Origin: Mytilinidion resinicola | Taxonomy: Eukaryota > Ascomycota > Dothideomycetes > Mytilinidiales > Mytilinidiaceae | Reading direction: 5' to 3' | Length of the DNA stretch: 17,617 nt | Assembly: GCF_010093595.1 (NCBI RefSeq) | Contig: NW_022985458.1 | Span: 235,077 to 252,693, forward strand | In this document: positions 1 to 7,917 of the stretch, piece by piece | How positions within the stretch are numbered: position 1 is the stretch's first letter | Layout: every line of letters starts with the position of its first letter | The notes under the pieces: model-generated | Told to the model about the DNA's origin: nothing | Databases searched by the model: none | The model's input: the letters and a program-made list of their open reading frames with translations, nothing else | Translations under genes and position numbers: made by a program

Positions 1-84
1 GTGGAGTAATTCGGAATATTTGGCCTCGGTAGCGTGGTTGGGTGGGCCACTAGCTTGTGCGGGCCACTAACTTGTGGATTACGT
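1..84 (+). mobile_element. 3' terminus of a pogo/Fot1-like DNA transposon (cut by window start)
   Basis: This is the end of an element whose body lies before the window. It finishes with two tandem 17-bp units (44-60 and 61-77, two mismatches) of the form GGGCCACTAnCTTGTGs, then ATTACGT, then a TA (85-86) that would be the target duplication. The complete element at 6096-7962 ends in the same way (two 17-mers, ATTACGT, TA), and the 43 bases upstream of the units align closely with the 3' untranslated end of the decayed element at 2258-2299. Those two comparisons identify the family. Copia pol sequence begins immediately after the TA, so this element inserted into the copia element. Confidence 0.8.
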
Positions 85-86
85 TA

Positions 87-905
87 TCTACAATACTGCT
101 GCTACTTAAAGAGCTCCTTCTATTAATAGAGCTAAAGAATAATGCTAATATCTATTGCTATACACAGCTAACAGGCTCTATCGGATATATTGCTGGCGCC
201 ACAAGACCCGACGTTTTAAAAGCTCACTTAAAGCTAGCCGAATTCTTAATTAATCTATTATAACAGCATCTCAACGCTGCCTATTAAACGCTCGCATATC
301 TACAGGATATAAAAGCTTAAGCTCTCTACTATAATGCCTTAGTACCCGTCGACACCGCATATATTATCGATTTAGAAGAACCCGACTTCTTTAGAGCTAC
401 TAATGCTTTATATACCGATTACAAAACCACACAGAAAAGCTTACAAGGCTATATCTTCTTCCTGTTTGGCGGCCCTATCGATTGGAAAGCCACGCTACAA
501 CATTGCGTGACCAAATCAACTACCGAAGCAGAGCTTATTGCCGCTTCCTTAGCCGCCACAGAGCTTATATGGTGGTGGAGGCTTTTCAAATCCATCGATT
601 TTGAGCTAGATAACGACCGAGTTCTATATTGCGATAATCAGCAAACAATTCGCTTGATTCAAGCAGCCACACCAAAGCTTAAGACAACGCTTCGACACGT
701 TGACATACACCATCATTGGCTACGTCAAGAAGCTCAAGCAAAGCAAATTGATCTGGCATACATCCAAACAAAAGCACAGCCAGCCGATGGCCTCACAAAG
801 CTTTTACCTCGACAGCGACACGAGAATTGGGTCTCACAACTTCACTTCGATGAGTTTCCAAGCACACAATCTGCGCCTCAAGCCGCTCCTCAAGCCGCTT
901 CTTAA
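87..905 (+). pseudogene. copia pol fragment: end of reverse transcriptase and RNase H
   Basis: One continuous frame carries copia landmarks: YTQLTGSIGYIAGATRPDV (the conserved segment after the RT core), then NAAY.TLAYLQDIKA, GYIFFLFGGPIDWKA and TKSTTEAELIAAS (RNase H start with the STEAE motif), YCDNQQTIRL with the catalytic DN, RHVDIHHHWLR, and QPADGLTKLL near the end. It stops at 903-905 after an Ala/Pro/Gln tail. Three in-frame TAA codons (261-263, 285-287, 318-320) break the RT/RNase H junction. The RNase H part from about 505 is open but has no ATG of its own (its longest open stretch begins with GTG). In a copia element it would act in the virus-like particle to remove template RNA. 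This copy is dead because it lacks gag, protease, integrase and most of RT. Confidence 0.88.
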
Positions 906-940
906 GCTAACAAATCCATAGCATAACTATACAATCAAAG

Positions 941-1166
941 GGGCGAAAAGCTTCATACCAAACGAGCGCAAAGCTTAACCACCAAACCATTGGCATCAAT
1001 GGACGAGCAAAAGCTCACACCAAACCATTGGCAACAATGGACGAGCGAAAAGCTCACAACCAAACCATTGGAAACAATGGACGAGCGAAAAGCTCAAACC
1101 AAAGAAGCGAAAAGCTTCACCAACCAAACGAGCGAAAAGCTCAAACAAAACGAAGCGAAAAGCTTC
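941..1166 (+). repeat. array of about eleven small perfect or near-perfect hairpins between copia pol and the polypurine tract
   Basis: Two kinds of hairpin alternate. Type A is CCATTG-4 nt-CAATGG at 987-1002 (loop GCAT), 1025-1040 (GCAA) and 1065-1080 (GAAA). Type B is GAGC-GAAAA-GCTC or the longer-stem GAAGC-GAAAA-GCTTC, at 1043-1055, 1083-1095, 1104-1118, 1130-1142 and 1152-1166. Weaker type B relatives are at 941-954, 964-976 and 1005-1016. The A+B unit repeats at 38-40 bp, separated by ACCAAAC-type spacers. The stems vary in length while staying paired and the loops stay purine rich, which suggests that structure is kept. Function unknown; in the element's RNA it lies in the 3' untranslated region. 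Confidence 0.85.
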
Positions 1167-1236
1167 ACATATACAGCTCTCACGAGCACCATACCACGTC
1201 AACAGCTACTCCAGCTTCTACATTACATTCAAATCT

Positions 1237-1245
1237 GAGGGGGTG
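1237..1245 (+). other. polypurine tract (plus-strand primer) of the copia element
   Basis: GAGGGGGTG lies directly before the LTR start TGTAAGCC at 1246. A G-rich purine run touching the 5' edge of the 3' LTR is the expected plus-strand priming site. Its exact borders are inferred from the LTR start. Confidence 0.7.
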
Positions 1246-1388
1246 TGTAAGCCTAGAGGCACCAATCAACGCAGGACTTGGCGTCCAGCACATCTATATA
1301 TACGTGCCTACGCGCACCTCCACAATACACACACATAACCACTCTCTCACATCTCGTGCACCCATGCTCGTGCCCCCACAAGCTTACA
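1246..1388 (+). repeat. 3' LTR of the copia element (143 bp)
   Basis: It begins TGTAAGC and ends GCTTACA, a perfect 7-bp terminal inverted repeat with TG..CA ends. It sits just after the polypurine tract and is followed by CTATT, where transposase homology restarts. A CTATATATA stretch at 1293-1301 could be the LTR TATA box. At 143 bp it is a short LTR. The 5' LTR is outside the window, so the pair cannot be compared for age. Confidence 0.8.
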
Positions 1389-2226
1389 CTATTCCATGAG
1401 CATACAAAGGATCGCACGATTGGCACGCATCGGCTGCTTGTGCTGGATGGCCACGGCAGCCACGTTAACCCCGAATTTGATTAATTCTGTATGGAGCACA
1501 ACATTGTTGTTATATGCATGCCAGCCCATTTGTTGGATTTGCTGCAGCCGCTTGATATAGGCTGTTTCTCGACGCTAAAGCAGGCCTATGGACGTAGCGT
1601 TGAACAGCTTATGGGCCGCGGTGTCAACCACATCGATAAACACGAATTCCTGCCGCTATATAGGCAGGCCAGGCAAACAGCGCTACATTAAGATAATATA
1701 CAGGCAGGCTTTGCAGCCACTGACCTCGTTCCATATAGCCCTGAGCGCGTGCTATCGCAGCTGCATGCCGAATTTCAGACGCCATCACCCCAACGCCGTC
1801 CACCGTCCTTAAATGCATCTTTGGCAGCCGAAACACCTTACAATATTGCTGAGCTACAGAAGCAGACAGCCTTAATAAAGCGCTATTTCCACCGGCATAT
1901 GCATAGCCTATTAAGTAAAGCAGAACAAGCCCTTAGCGGGATCGTTAAGGGGTGTGAAATAGCGATGTTAAACGCTGTGCTGCTTGCAAGCGAACTTAAG
2001 ACGGCACGCATAGAAAATAAGCGCCAGAAACAAAAGAGGGCAAGGAAGCGCAAGTATGTAGCTAAAGGAGGGGTTCTATTAGGAACAGAAGTGGCCTCTC
2101 GTGCACAAGCTGCCCAAATAGAGGCAGAGGAGGCGCCAGCAGCAGCGTGCAAAACCTAGGTGCAGCATGTGCGAATCAACTGAACACAACGCACGTACGT
2201 GCCCTAGACGGCAGGCAACCAGCTAG
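1389..2226 (+). pseudogene. pogo/Fot1-like transposase, C-terminal half, inactivated
   Basis: The frame reads FHEHTKDRTIGTHRLLVLDG (second catalytic Asp), HLLDLLQPLDIGCF is replaced here by LLDLLQPLDIGCF (third catalytic Asp), then VNHIDKHEFLPLYRQAR and the basic RKRKYVAKGGVLL tail. Compared with the intact copy it has two Gln-to-stop changes, TAA at 1482-1484 and at 1689-1691; the intact gene has CAA at both. A frameshift near 2150 moves the C-terminal CCHC knuckle (CSMCESTEHNARTC) into another frame (2161-2226). It lacks the DNA-binding half and the first Asp, so it is inactive. Confidence 0.88.
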
Positions 2227-2299
2227 TAGATAGCTACACTAAATACAATCGTTCGTGGTTGAGCAATTCGCAATATTCGGCGTGGCGGCTTGGTGGGGT

Positions 2300-2340
2300 G
2301 GGCAGGATGCCCGCACGGGCAGCTTGCCCGCAGAACACGT
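2300..2340 (+). repeat. terminal module of the second element: 2 x 17 bp plus AACACGT
   Basis: The units are GGGCAGGATGCCCGCAC and GGGCAGCTTGCCCGCAG (three mismatches). Each is a small palindrome (GGGCA..TGCCC). They sit at the same place as the 17-mers of the other two elements but share no obvious sequence with them. Tandem palindromic units at a transposon end are likely transposase binding sites (inference). Confidence 0.75.
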
Positions 2341-5300
2341 TAGTTTGTCGTGTTTGGAATAAAGTATTTCTCCATTAACCGAATAGCCTCGTTATCATAA
2401 CCTCGACCCTTCAAGGTAAATGCGAGATTTTCCATGCTGGTTAGTATGTCTAGATGCTCTTATCCAAGCGCCTCTTTCTCGTCTACAAAACTTTCTTCTC
2501 TAGTTCTTCAGCCTCGTCCCATCGCCCTTGATCACGATATGTAATCACCAGGCCAGAAATGCTACTAAGTGTACGTGGATGCTCTTCTCCAAGCACTCTC
2601 TCTCTTGTCTTCAAAACTTGACTCCCTAGCTGCTCGGCCTCATTCAAGCGCCTTTGCTCGCCGTATGTAATCGCTAAAGCAGACATACTAGTAAGAGTAT
2701 CCGGATGCTCTTCTCCAAGCACTCTCTTTCTTATCTCTATTACTTCAAGGAATTGATGTTCAGCCTCATTCAATTTCCCTTGGTCGCGATATGTCATCGC
2801 TAGGCCAGATGCGCTCGTTAGCGTGTCTGGATGCTCTTCTCCAAGCGTCCTCTTTCTCACGTCTAAAACTTTCTTCTCCAGCTCTTCAGCCTCGTCCCAT
2901 CGTCCTTGTTCAAAGTAGGTCGACGCTAAAGCAGACATACTAGAAAGAGTATCCGGATGCTCTTTTCCAAGCGCCTTATTTCTCATCTCTAAGGCTTTCT
3001 TCTCCAGCTCTTCAGCCTTATTTAATCGCCCTTGATCGCGGTATGTAATCGCCAGGTCAGATGCGCTCGTTAACGTGTCTGGATGCTCTTCCCCAAGCAC
3101 CTTCTTCTTCATCTTCCAAACTTCCATCTCCAGCTCTTTAGCTTGTTTCAAACGCCCTTGGATCCAGTACGTTTTAGCTAGTCCAGCCATGCTATTCAGC
3201 GTATCTTGATGCTCCTTTCCTAATACATTTTCCATTATTTCCTTCACCTTCAATCCTAGGTCTTTGGCTTTCTCCCATCCCCCCTGATCACGGTATGTCG
3301 ATGCAAGGTTAGCCATGATAGCTAGAGTCTGCAGACCCTTCTTCCCCAGCACCCTCTTTCGTATTTCCAGATCATCGGGCTCCTTTGAGTGCAATCCATT
3401 GCGGGGTGTCAAGGGACGGTCTCTTTGCCCAACTAGCAAATTCAAAGCCTTTTCGATATCCCCTATCTCTGCCTTATATTTCGCGTCCTCCACTAGCTCT
3501 ACAGCAGCTCCCCATTTACCTTGGCTGCGGTATGTTGAGACCAAATTCGCCATACTACTCAGCGTATGTGGATGATCAGATCCTAACACCTTCTCTCTTG
3601 TCTCCAGAACTTTCTTCTCTAGCTTTTCAGCCTCTCTCCAACGCCCTTGACTCCAGTACGTCGATGCTAGAATGGCCATGCTTATCAATGTGTCTGGGTG
3701 TTTATCCCCTAGCCGTGTCTTTCTCAATTTCAATACCTGGTCTTCCAGCTCTTCAGCATCCTTCCATCGCCCTTGATCGCTAAGCATCGACGCTAGATTG
3801 GCCATGCTGGTTAGAGTGTCTGGGTGATCCTTTTGTAGGCGCTCCTTTCTCCTATTCACCACTTTTAGCTGCATTTCTTCGGCCTTCTCCCATTGCCCTT
3901 AATCATGGTACTTCGATGCTTGGATGGCCAAGTCGATTAAATCGTCATCCGCTCGGAAGACGTCCGCACGTAGGATGGACCATTCGATCTCCATTCTACT
4001 TGAGGAAATACTATAATGTTCTCTGTTTCGAGTCTGGTCCTTCAATGGAATATCGAGCCTCATGATGGCCATATCTGACTCAGGGTATCTGTTATCTTTC
4101 TTACTTCCACTAAACACTGTTTTTTCTTCCCCCGCCTTAAACCGGACTCCCACGAAGTTCTCATCGGCACCGGCGGGTCTCTGACCAGGTAGCCCTAAAT
4201 AAAGGAGTGCGCCAATAGGAATAGACGTCGTGGCAACGCTTTGGCTTTGGCTTTGGCTTTCTTTCTCTTTTACATCTCCGAAAAGATAAAGGTCCATGAG
4301 CGATTTGAGAGTCCAAGTTATTAAGACGTCTTGCTCGTAGCGAGTTAAAGACTCCCTTTCAAGAGGTAGTTCGTGATGTCTTTTATGCAGTGGAACAAAT
4401 CTTTCCTCTTCGAGGATCGCGACACTCCAGTGAATCTTTCCGTCGCTGCAACTTCTAGGATGCCAACCTCCAATATATCCTTGCAACCGAGCTGACTTGG
4501 TCCGTTGTACCCAAACTTCTGTCATTATATCTTAGTAAAGAAGAGTCTTATTGGCGATCGAAGCTTACCTGAGTTCTTTTGCAACGTTTTACGCGGCATT
4601 CGGATCGTGATCTCGAGTTTCTCCAATCCATTTAGCAATGACGGGTTGGAACGCGTCCGCGATACGCTGTCTTCCATAATCAAGGCACGAACAGCGTTCT
4701 CATTGAAATTGACATCTCCTTTCAGCTGTGAGATCATCCACACCAGCGTGATGTTAGCTAGAGTTGCGTCCTTGTTTCCGCCTCCAACGTCACTGTGAGT
4801 GCCGCGAAACCAGTACTGCTCCAACTGATGGCCTTCCTTAGGCTTCCACAGAAGAGGTTTGAAGTGTCTTCGGTCCTCATCAAGGGCCAACGCCTGTATG
4901 GCCCGTTTAACATTTGGCCAAATCTCTTCTGAATTGACGAAAGAGAGCTTCTTAAATTCCGGCTGCGCAACGTGGGCAGGCATTCTGAAACCAAGAGAAG
5001 CAACTGTGTCTTAGACTGCACAAGCTTTGATTTGCACAGTGGGTGTTAGCAATTCCCTGTCAATCAGGTCATTACGTAACTTCTTAATCTTCTCGCTAAG
5101 TTTGTTTTCTTAAGGTGGTTGAGACTCCTCGCCTCCCTTGGGCTGCTTTTCCCACAAGCTGTATAGTTCGCCGAGGAATCGAAGTCCCGTACTCCTGAGT
5201 AATCCGATGTCGTTTATTATTTTGGCAACAGCACGAACGGTGAAGGCTCCTCGAGAGAAACCTATAAGTACTATTTCGTCGCGTGTATCCGAGTAATTAG

Positions 5301-5644
5301 TGCATATAAATTTATACGCCTCACGAATATCATAATCGATCCCTAACCAAGAATATCAGCGTTCTATACTTCTGGTCAAAAACGTGCGTTTCAATTCTAC
5401 AAGATAAAAAGAACTCATATTCACCTCTGCCTACAATTTGGTCCCTCCAATTCGCCCATCTTGATGTGCCTGTGCCTATCCCGCGCATATAGAGAGTGAT
5501 CTGCACGAAATCGCCATGCGTTGTATTGTCTATGCATCGAGAGATTCGAGCAACATTCGTCAATGCTTCGTCTTCACTGTCATTAGACGTTCCGTCACAG
5601 CATATGATAAGCCGTTTTCCCTGCGTTGTATTTTCGCTTGACAT
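2341..5644 (-). pseudogene. DUF2235 alpha/beta-hydrolase (Tle1-like) fused to KLC-type TPR repeats, inactivated
   Basis: Proposed start is the ATG at 5642-5644 (context aacaATG), because the DUF2235 opening RLIICCDGTSND begins ten residues later. Exon 1 is 5644-5425 and intron 1 is 5424-5343 (GTGAAT...TTAG, 82 bp). Exon 2 is 5342-4569 and intron 2 is 4568-4519 (GTAAGC, branch-like TTTACTAAG, ACAG, 50 bp). Exon 3 runs from 4518; both introns keep the frame. The hydrolase shows GIGTG, the nucleophile elbow GFSRGAF (Ser103), DTVASLG (Asp185) and WFRGTHSDVGGG (His256), a plausible Ser-Asp-His triad of the DUF2235/Tle1 phospholipase family. The family motif HALALDE reads QALALDE here. About 200 unassigned residues follow, with no Walker A motif, then TPRs. 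In-frame stops: 5110-5112, 5011-5013 (expected Trp before DTV), 3899-3901 (Gln of a TPR) and near 2483, plus a frameshift and a further stop in the tail. As an intact protein it would resemble fungal NLR-like effector-repeat proteins; that role is inference. Confidence 0.85.
2350..3910 (-). repeat. tandem 126-bp (42-residue) KLC-type TPR coding repeats
   Basis: About ten readable repeats plus one decayed one carry the signature LG.EHPDTLTSM..LA.TYRDQGRW.EAEELEKKVL in shorter segments. Examples are LGEEHPDTLTSASDLAITYR and LGKEHPDTLSSMSALASTY. The repeats near the C terminus alternate between an 'SASxLA.TYRDQGKLN' form and an 'SMSALA.TY.EQ' form, so the unit of recent duplication seems to be two repeats. 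The third and fourth repeats are separated by about 30 extra residues (KYKAEIGDIEKALNLLVGQ region). KLC-type TPRs are protein-binding superhelices; in fungal NLR-like proteins they are a common C-terminal sensor module. Confidence 0.85.
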
Positions 5645-6093
5645 TGTTGCCGAGCTGTCCTTCGGGCAAGCTAAACTGGCGTATCTTGTAAGCAATGCAC
5701 ATATGAAGAGGTGAGAAGAAGATGTTGGAGGTGCAGGCAGAAGGTGATCGTAAGATGTCAATATGAGTAGGAAATTCTTTAAAGAATCATAAGTATATTG
5801 TACATGCCACTGGCTGCCCATGTATGTGGTTGCTTACGTGGTGGTGGCTGCGTCTTCCGGTGAAACGAAAATGGATTCATGCCTCGCTACTGCAGCAACA
5901 CGTGTCTGCCAACGAAGCGGATGAGGTCTGCAGCATCGACTACCTGCACATGCGCCACAACTCCTCCGGCATGTATAATTGGGCAGGTAATAAGCTACAG
6001 ACATAAACTTCAAATTTCGAGTCTGTCAGCTTCTGCCACCAGTAGCAAGGAGGACGGCCGAAAGCCCCGGTGTTGTAAGCTCTAACTATGGTT
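5645..6093. other. intergenic: 5' flank of the hydrolase-TPR gene up to the intact transposon
   Basis: I see no convincing gene. The short open frames here start with non-ATG codons or show no protein-like pattern. The region would contain the promoter of the minus-strand hydrolase-TPR gene, but I cannot point to a clear TATA box. Confidence 0.5.
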
Positions 6094-6095
6094 TA

Positions 6096-6140
6096 ACGTA
6101 ATCCACCAGGTAGTGGCGCCCACCAGGTAGTGGCGCGCCC
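6096..6140 (+). repeat. left terminal inverted repeat with an exact 17-bp tandem duplication
   Basis: After ACGTAAT come two identical copies of CCACCAGGTAGTGGCGC (6103-6119 and 6120-6136). Each contains CCAC..GTGG arms, so each is a small imperfect palindrome. Probable paired transposase binding sites (inference). Confidence 0.9.
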
Positions 6141-6209
6141 ATCAAAACTCGCGACAATAAAAACACGAATTGCTCAACCACGAATAATTGTATTTAATGC
6201 AGCTATCTG

Positions 6210-7871
6210 CTAGCTAGTTGCCTGCCGCCTAGGGCACGTGCGTGCATTATGTTCTGTTGATTCACACATGCTACACCTAGGTTTTGCACGCTGCGGCCGC
6301 TCGCTCGCTGCCTCTGCTGCCCCCGCTGCCCCCTCTGCTACTACATTCTGCGCAGCTTGTGCACGAGAGGCCCCTTTTGCTTCTAATAAAACACCCCCCC
6401 TAGCTACATACTTGCGCTTCTTTGCCTTCTTCTTTTTCTGGCGTTGGTTCTCTGCCCGTAGCTTCTCAATTTCGCTAGCAAGCAGCGCGGTGGTTGACAT
6501 CGACATTTCGCATGCTTTTGTAAGCTGGCTAAGTGCACGGTCTGTTGGGCTCGGCGGGCTATGCGTGCGCTGTTTAAGATAGCGCCTTATTAAGGCGGCC
6601 TGCTTTTGTAGCTCGGCGATATTGTGGGGTGTTTGAGCTGCTGAGGATGCTTTTGATTGTGGATGTTCGGGTGGTGGTGGTGTCTGATAATCTGTATGTA
6701 GCCGTGATAGCACGCGATCGGGGCTGTATGGCACAAGGCCAGTAGCTGCGAATCCTGCCTGTATATTGTTTTGATGCAGCGCCGTTCGCCTAGCCTGCCT
6801 ATATAGCGGCAAGAATTCGTGTTTGTCGATGTGATTGACGCCGCGGCCTATAATCTGTTCAACGAGGCGTCCGTAGGCTTGCTTAAGCGGCGAGAAACAG
6901 CCTACATCAAGCGGCTGCAGCAAATGCGAAGAATGCGCCGGCATGCATATCGTAATGATATTATGCTCTAGGCAGAATTGGTCGAATTCAGGGCTTACGT
7001 GGCTGCCGTGGCCATCTAACACAAGCAGCCGATGCGTGCCAACGGTGCGATCCTTTGTATGCTCATGGAACAGCTTTATCCAGACAAGGCCAATCTCATT
7101 TGTTGTCCAACCGTTTTCGCTAACGCCGATTGACCAATCGTGTGGAATAATGTTGTCCTCATACCAAGCAGCTTGGTGCATCAACGCTTCGAAGATAATG
7201 AGCGGTGGAATATCACCCCCTAATGCATTGATGCACTCAATGATTGTAACCCATTCTCGATTGCCTGGCTGTATTGTCCTAGGCCGGCCGGCTCGATCGG
7301 TTCCGGTAACAACTTTTGCAGTTGCAATAATGCCCATTTGGAAGCCAGTCTCATCGAAGTTCCAAGTATCATTATCCAGAATCCCGTATTGTATCTTTAT
7401 GTCTTGAATGCGTTTGAACCAGCCCTGAATAAGTACAGGATCCTCGCATTTGGCGCGCTGATAATCGTACTTGCGGTTGAATTTGACTTGAAGGTCGTCG
7501 TGGCGCTTAATATATCTTGATACCCAATTTGGGCCAACAGGAAGGGGGGTAGGTGATCCAGCCTTTTGCGCAGCTAGAATACCAGCCATCTCCCGTACAA
7601 TCGCGATTTGAGGTGGCATTCCGCGTTGATCTCTCGATAGAATCCACTGCCTAAGACTCTCTTCTTGTGTAGCTGTGAGAAGGCGATTGGGTGCATGATG
7701 GCCGCGTTGTGGTTCGATCCCGGCGACGCGTCGCCGGGCTGTTGTTGGAGGTACATCGTACGCTTTTGCAGCGGCCTTAAGAGTCTGAATTTGGCCTTGC
7801 TTGAAAGCTTGAAGAGCGAGAGTTAATCTGCCCTCTCTATGCACAGATTCTTGTTGTTGTGGTGGAGCCAT
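6210..7871 (-). CDS. pogo/Fot1-like DDE transposase (553 aa)
   Basis: It cuts and pastes the element at its terminal repeats in the nucleus. The start is the first ATG (7869-7871, MAPPQQQESVHREG); the frame is open further up only from a GTG. Residues about 10-60 form a psq-type helix-turn-helix (LTLALQAFKQGQIQTLKAAA, then VPPTTARRRV). Residues 60-140 resemble the CENP-B/Tc5-type DNA-binding helix-turn-helix (LLTATQEESLRQWI, WVSRYIKRH). The DDE_1 catalytic core has Asp173 (NFDETGF), Asp286 (LVLDGHGSH) and Asp322 (LLQPLDVGCF), with 35 residues between the last two. The C terminus has a basic helix (ENQRQKKKKAKKRKYVARGG), an Ala-rich linker and a CCHC knuckle, Cys533, Cys536, His541, Cys546. 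No lesion is seen. The related copy at 1389-2226 is broken. Confidence 0.93.
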   Translation of the reverse strand: MAPPQQQESVHREGRLTLALQAFKQGQIQTLKAAAKAYDVPPTTARRRVAGIEPQRGHHAPNRLLTATQEESLRQWILSRDQRGMPPQIAIVREMAGILAAQKAGSPTPLPVGPNWVSRYIKRHDDLQVKFNRKYDYQRAKCEDPVLIQGWFKRIQDIKIQYGILDNDTWNFDETGFQMGIIATAKVVTGTDRAGRPRTIQPGNREWVTIIECINALGGDIPPLIIFEALMHQAAWYEDNIIPHDWSIGVSENGWTTNEIGLVWIKLFHEHTKDRTVGTHRLLVLDGHGSHVSPEFDQFCLEHNIITICMPAHSSHLLQPLDVGCFSPLKQAYGRLVEQIIGRGVNHIDKHEFLPLYRQARRTALHQNNIQAGFAATGLVPYSPDRVLSRLHTDYQTPPPPEHPQSKASSAAQTPHNIAELQKQAALIRRYLKQRTHSPPSPTDRALSQLTKACEMSMSTTALLASEIEKLRAENQRQKKKKAKKRKYVARGGVLLEAKGASRAQAAQNVVAEGAAGAAEAASERPQRAKPRCSMCESTEHNARTCPRRQATS

Positions 7872-7917
7872 TGTAGTAGTAATAGAAAATCGCGTTACGC
7901 GTTGCGGAATTTTAATG

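Larger units (their letters stand above)
85..1388 (+). mobile_element. 3' part of a Ty1/copia LTR retrotransposon
   Basis: The fragment runs from near the end of pol (reverse transcriptase/RNase H) through a non-coding hairpin array and a polypurine tract to the 3' LTR. The 5' side is cut by the pogo-like element ending at 84. The 3' side ends exactly where homology to the transposase gene resumes (CTATT at 1389-1393; the intact element has CTGTT at the same place), so the retroelement inserted into that transposase gene. The upstream copy of the expected 5-bp target duplication and the 5' LTR are outside the window. Confidence 0.85.
1389..2340 (+). mobile_element. 3' half of a decayed pogo/Fot1-like transposon (second copy)
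   Basis: It carries the C-terminal half of a transposase gene closely related to the intact one at 6210-7871, the 3' untranslated tail, and a terminal module: two tandem 17-bp units (2300-2316 and 2317-2333) followed by AACACGT (2334-2340) and a TA (2341-2342). The 5' half is missing because a copia element was inserted at 1389. Beyond the TA the sequence belongs to the minus-strand TPR gene, so this transposon landed in, or very near the end of, that gene. Confidence 0.85.

Noticed and set aside
996..1399. ORFs of 68-123 codons across the hairpin array
   Set aside because: They are repetitive translations of the non-coding hairpin repeat and run into the LTR.
4241..4262. CTTTGG tandem repeat (Ser-Gln repeat in the hydrolase-TPR protein)
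   Set aside because: Only three to four units; an ordinary low-complexity slip within a linker.
5330..5424. Extension of hydrolase exon 1 to the stop near 5330
   Set aside because: The extension loses the DUF2235 pattern, while splicing at 5424/5343 restores it exactly (GRG-IDYDIREAYKF leading to GFSRGAF).
7700..7740. GGTTCGATCCC, a tRNA B-box-like string
   Set aside because: It lies inside the intact transposase reading frame, with no A-box or acceptor-stem pairing at the right distance.
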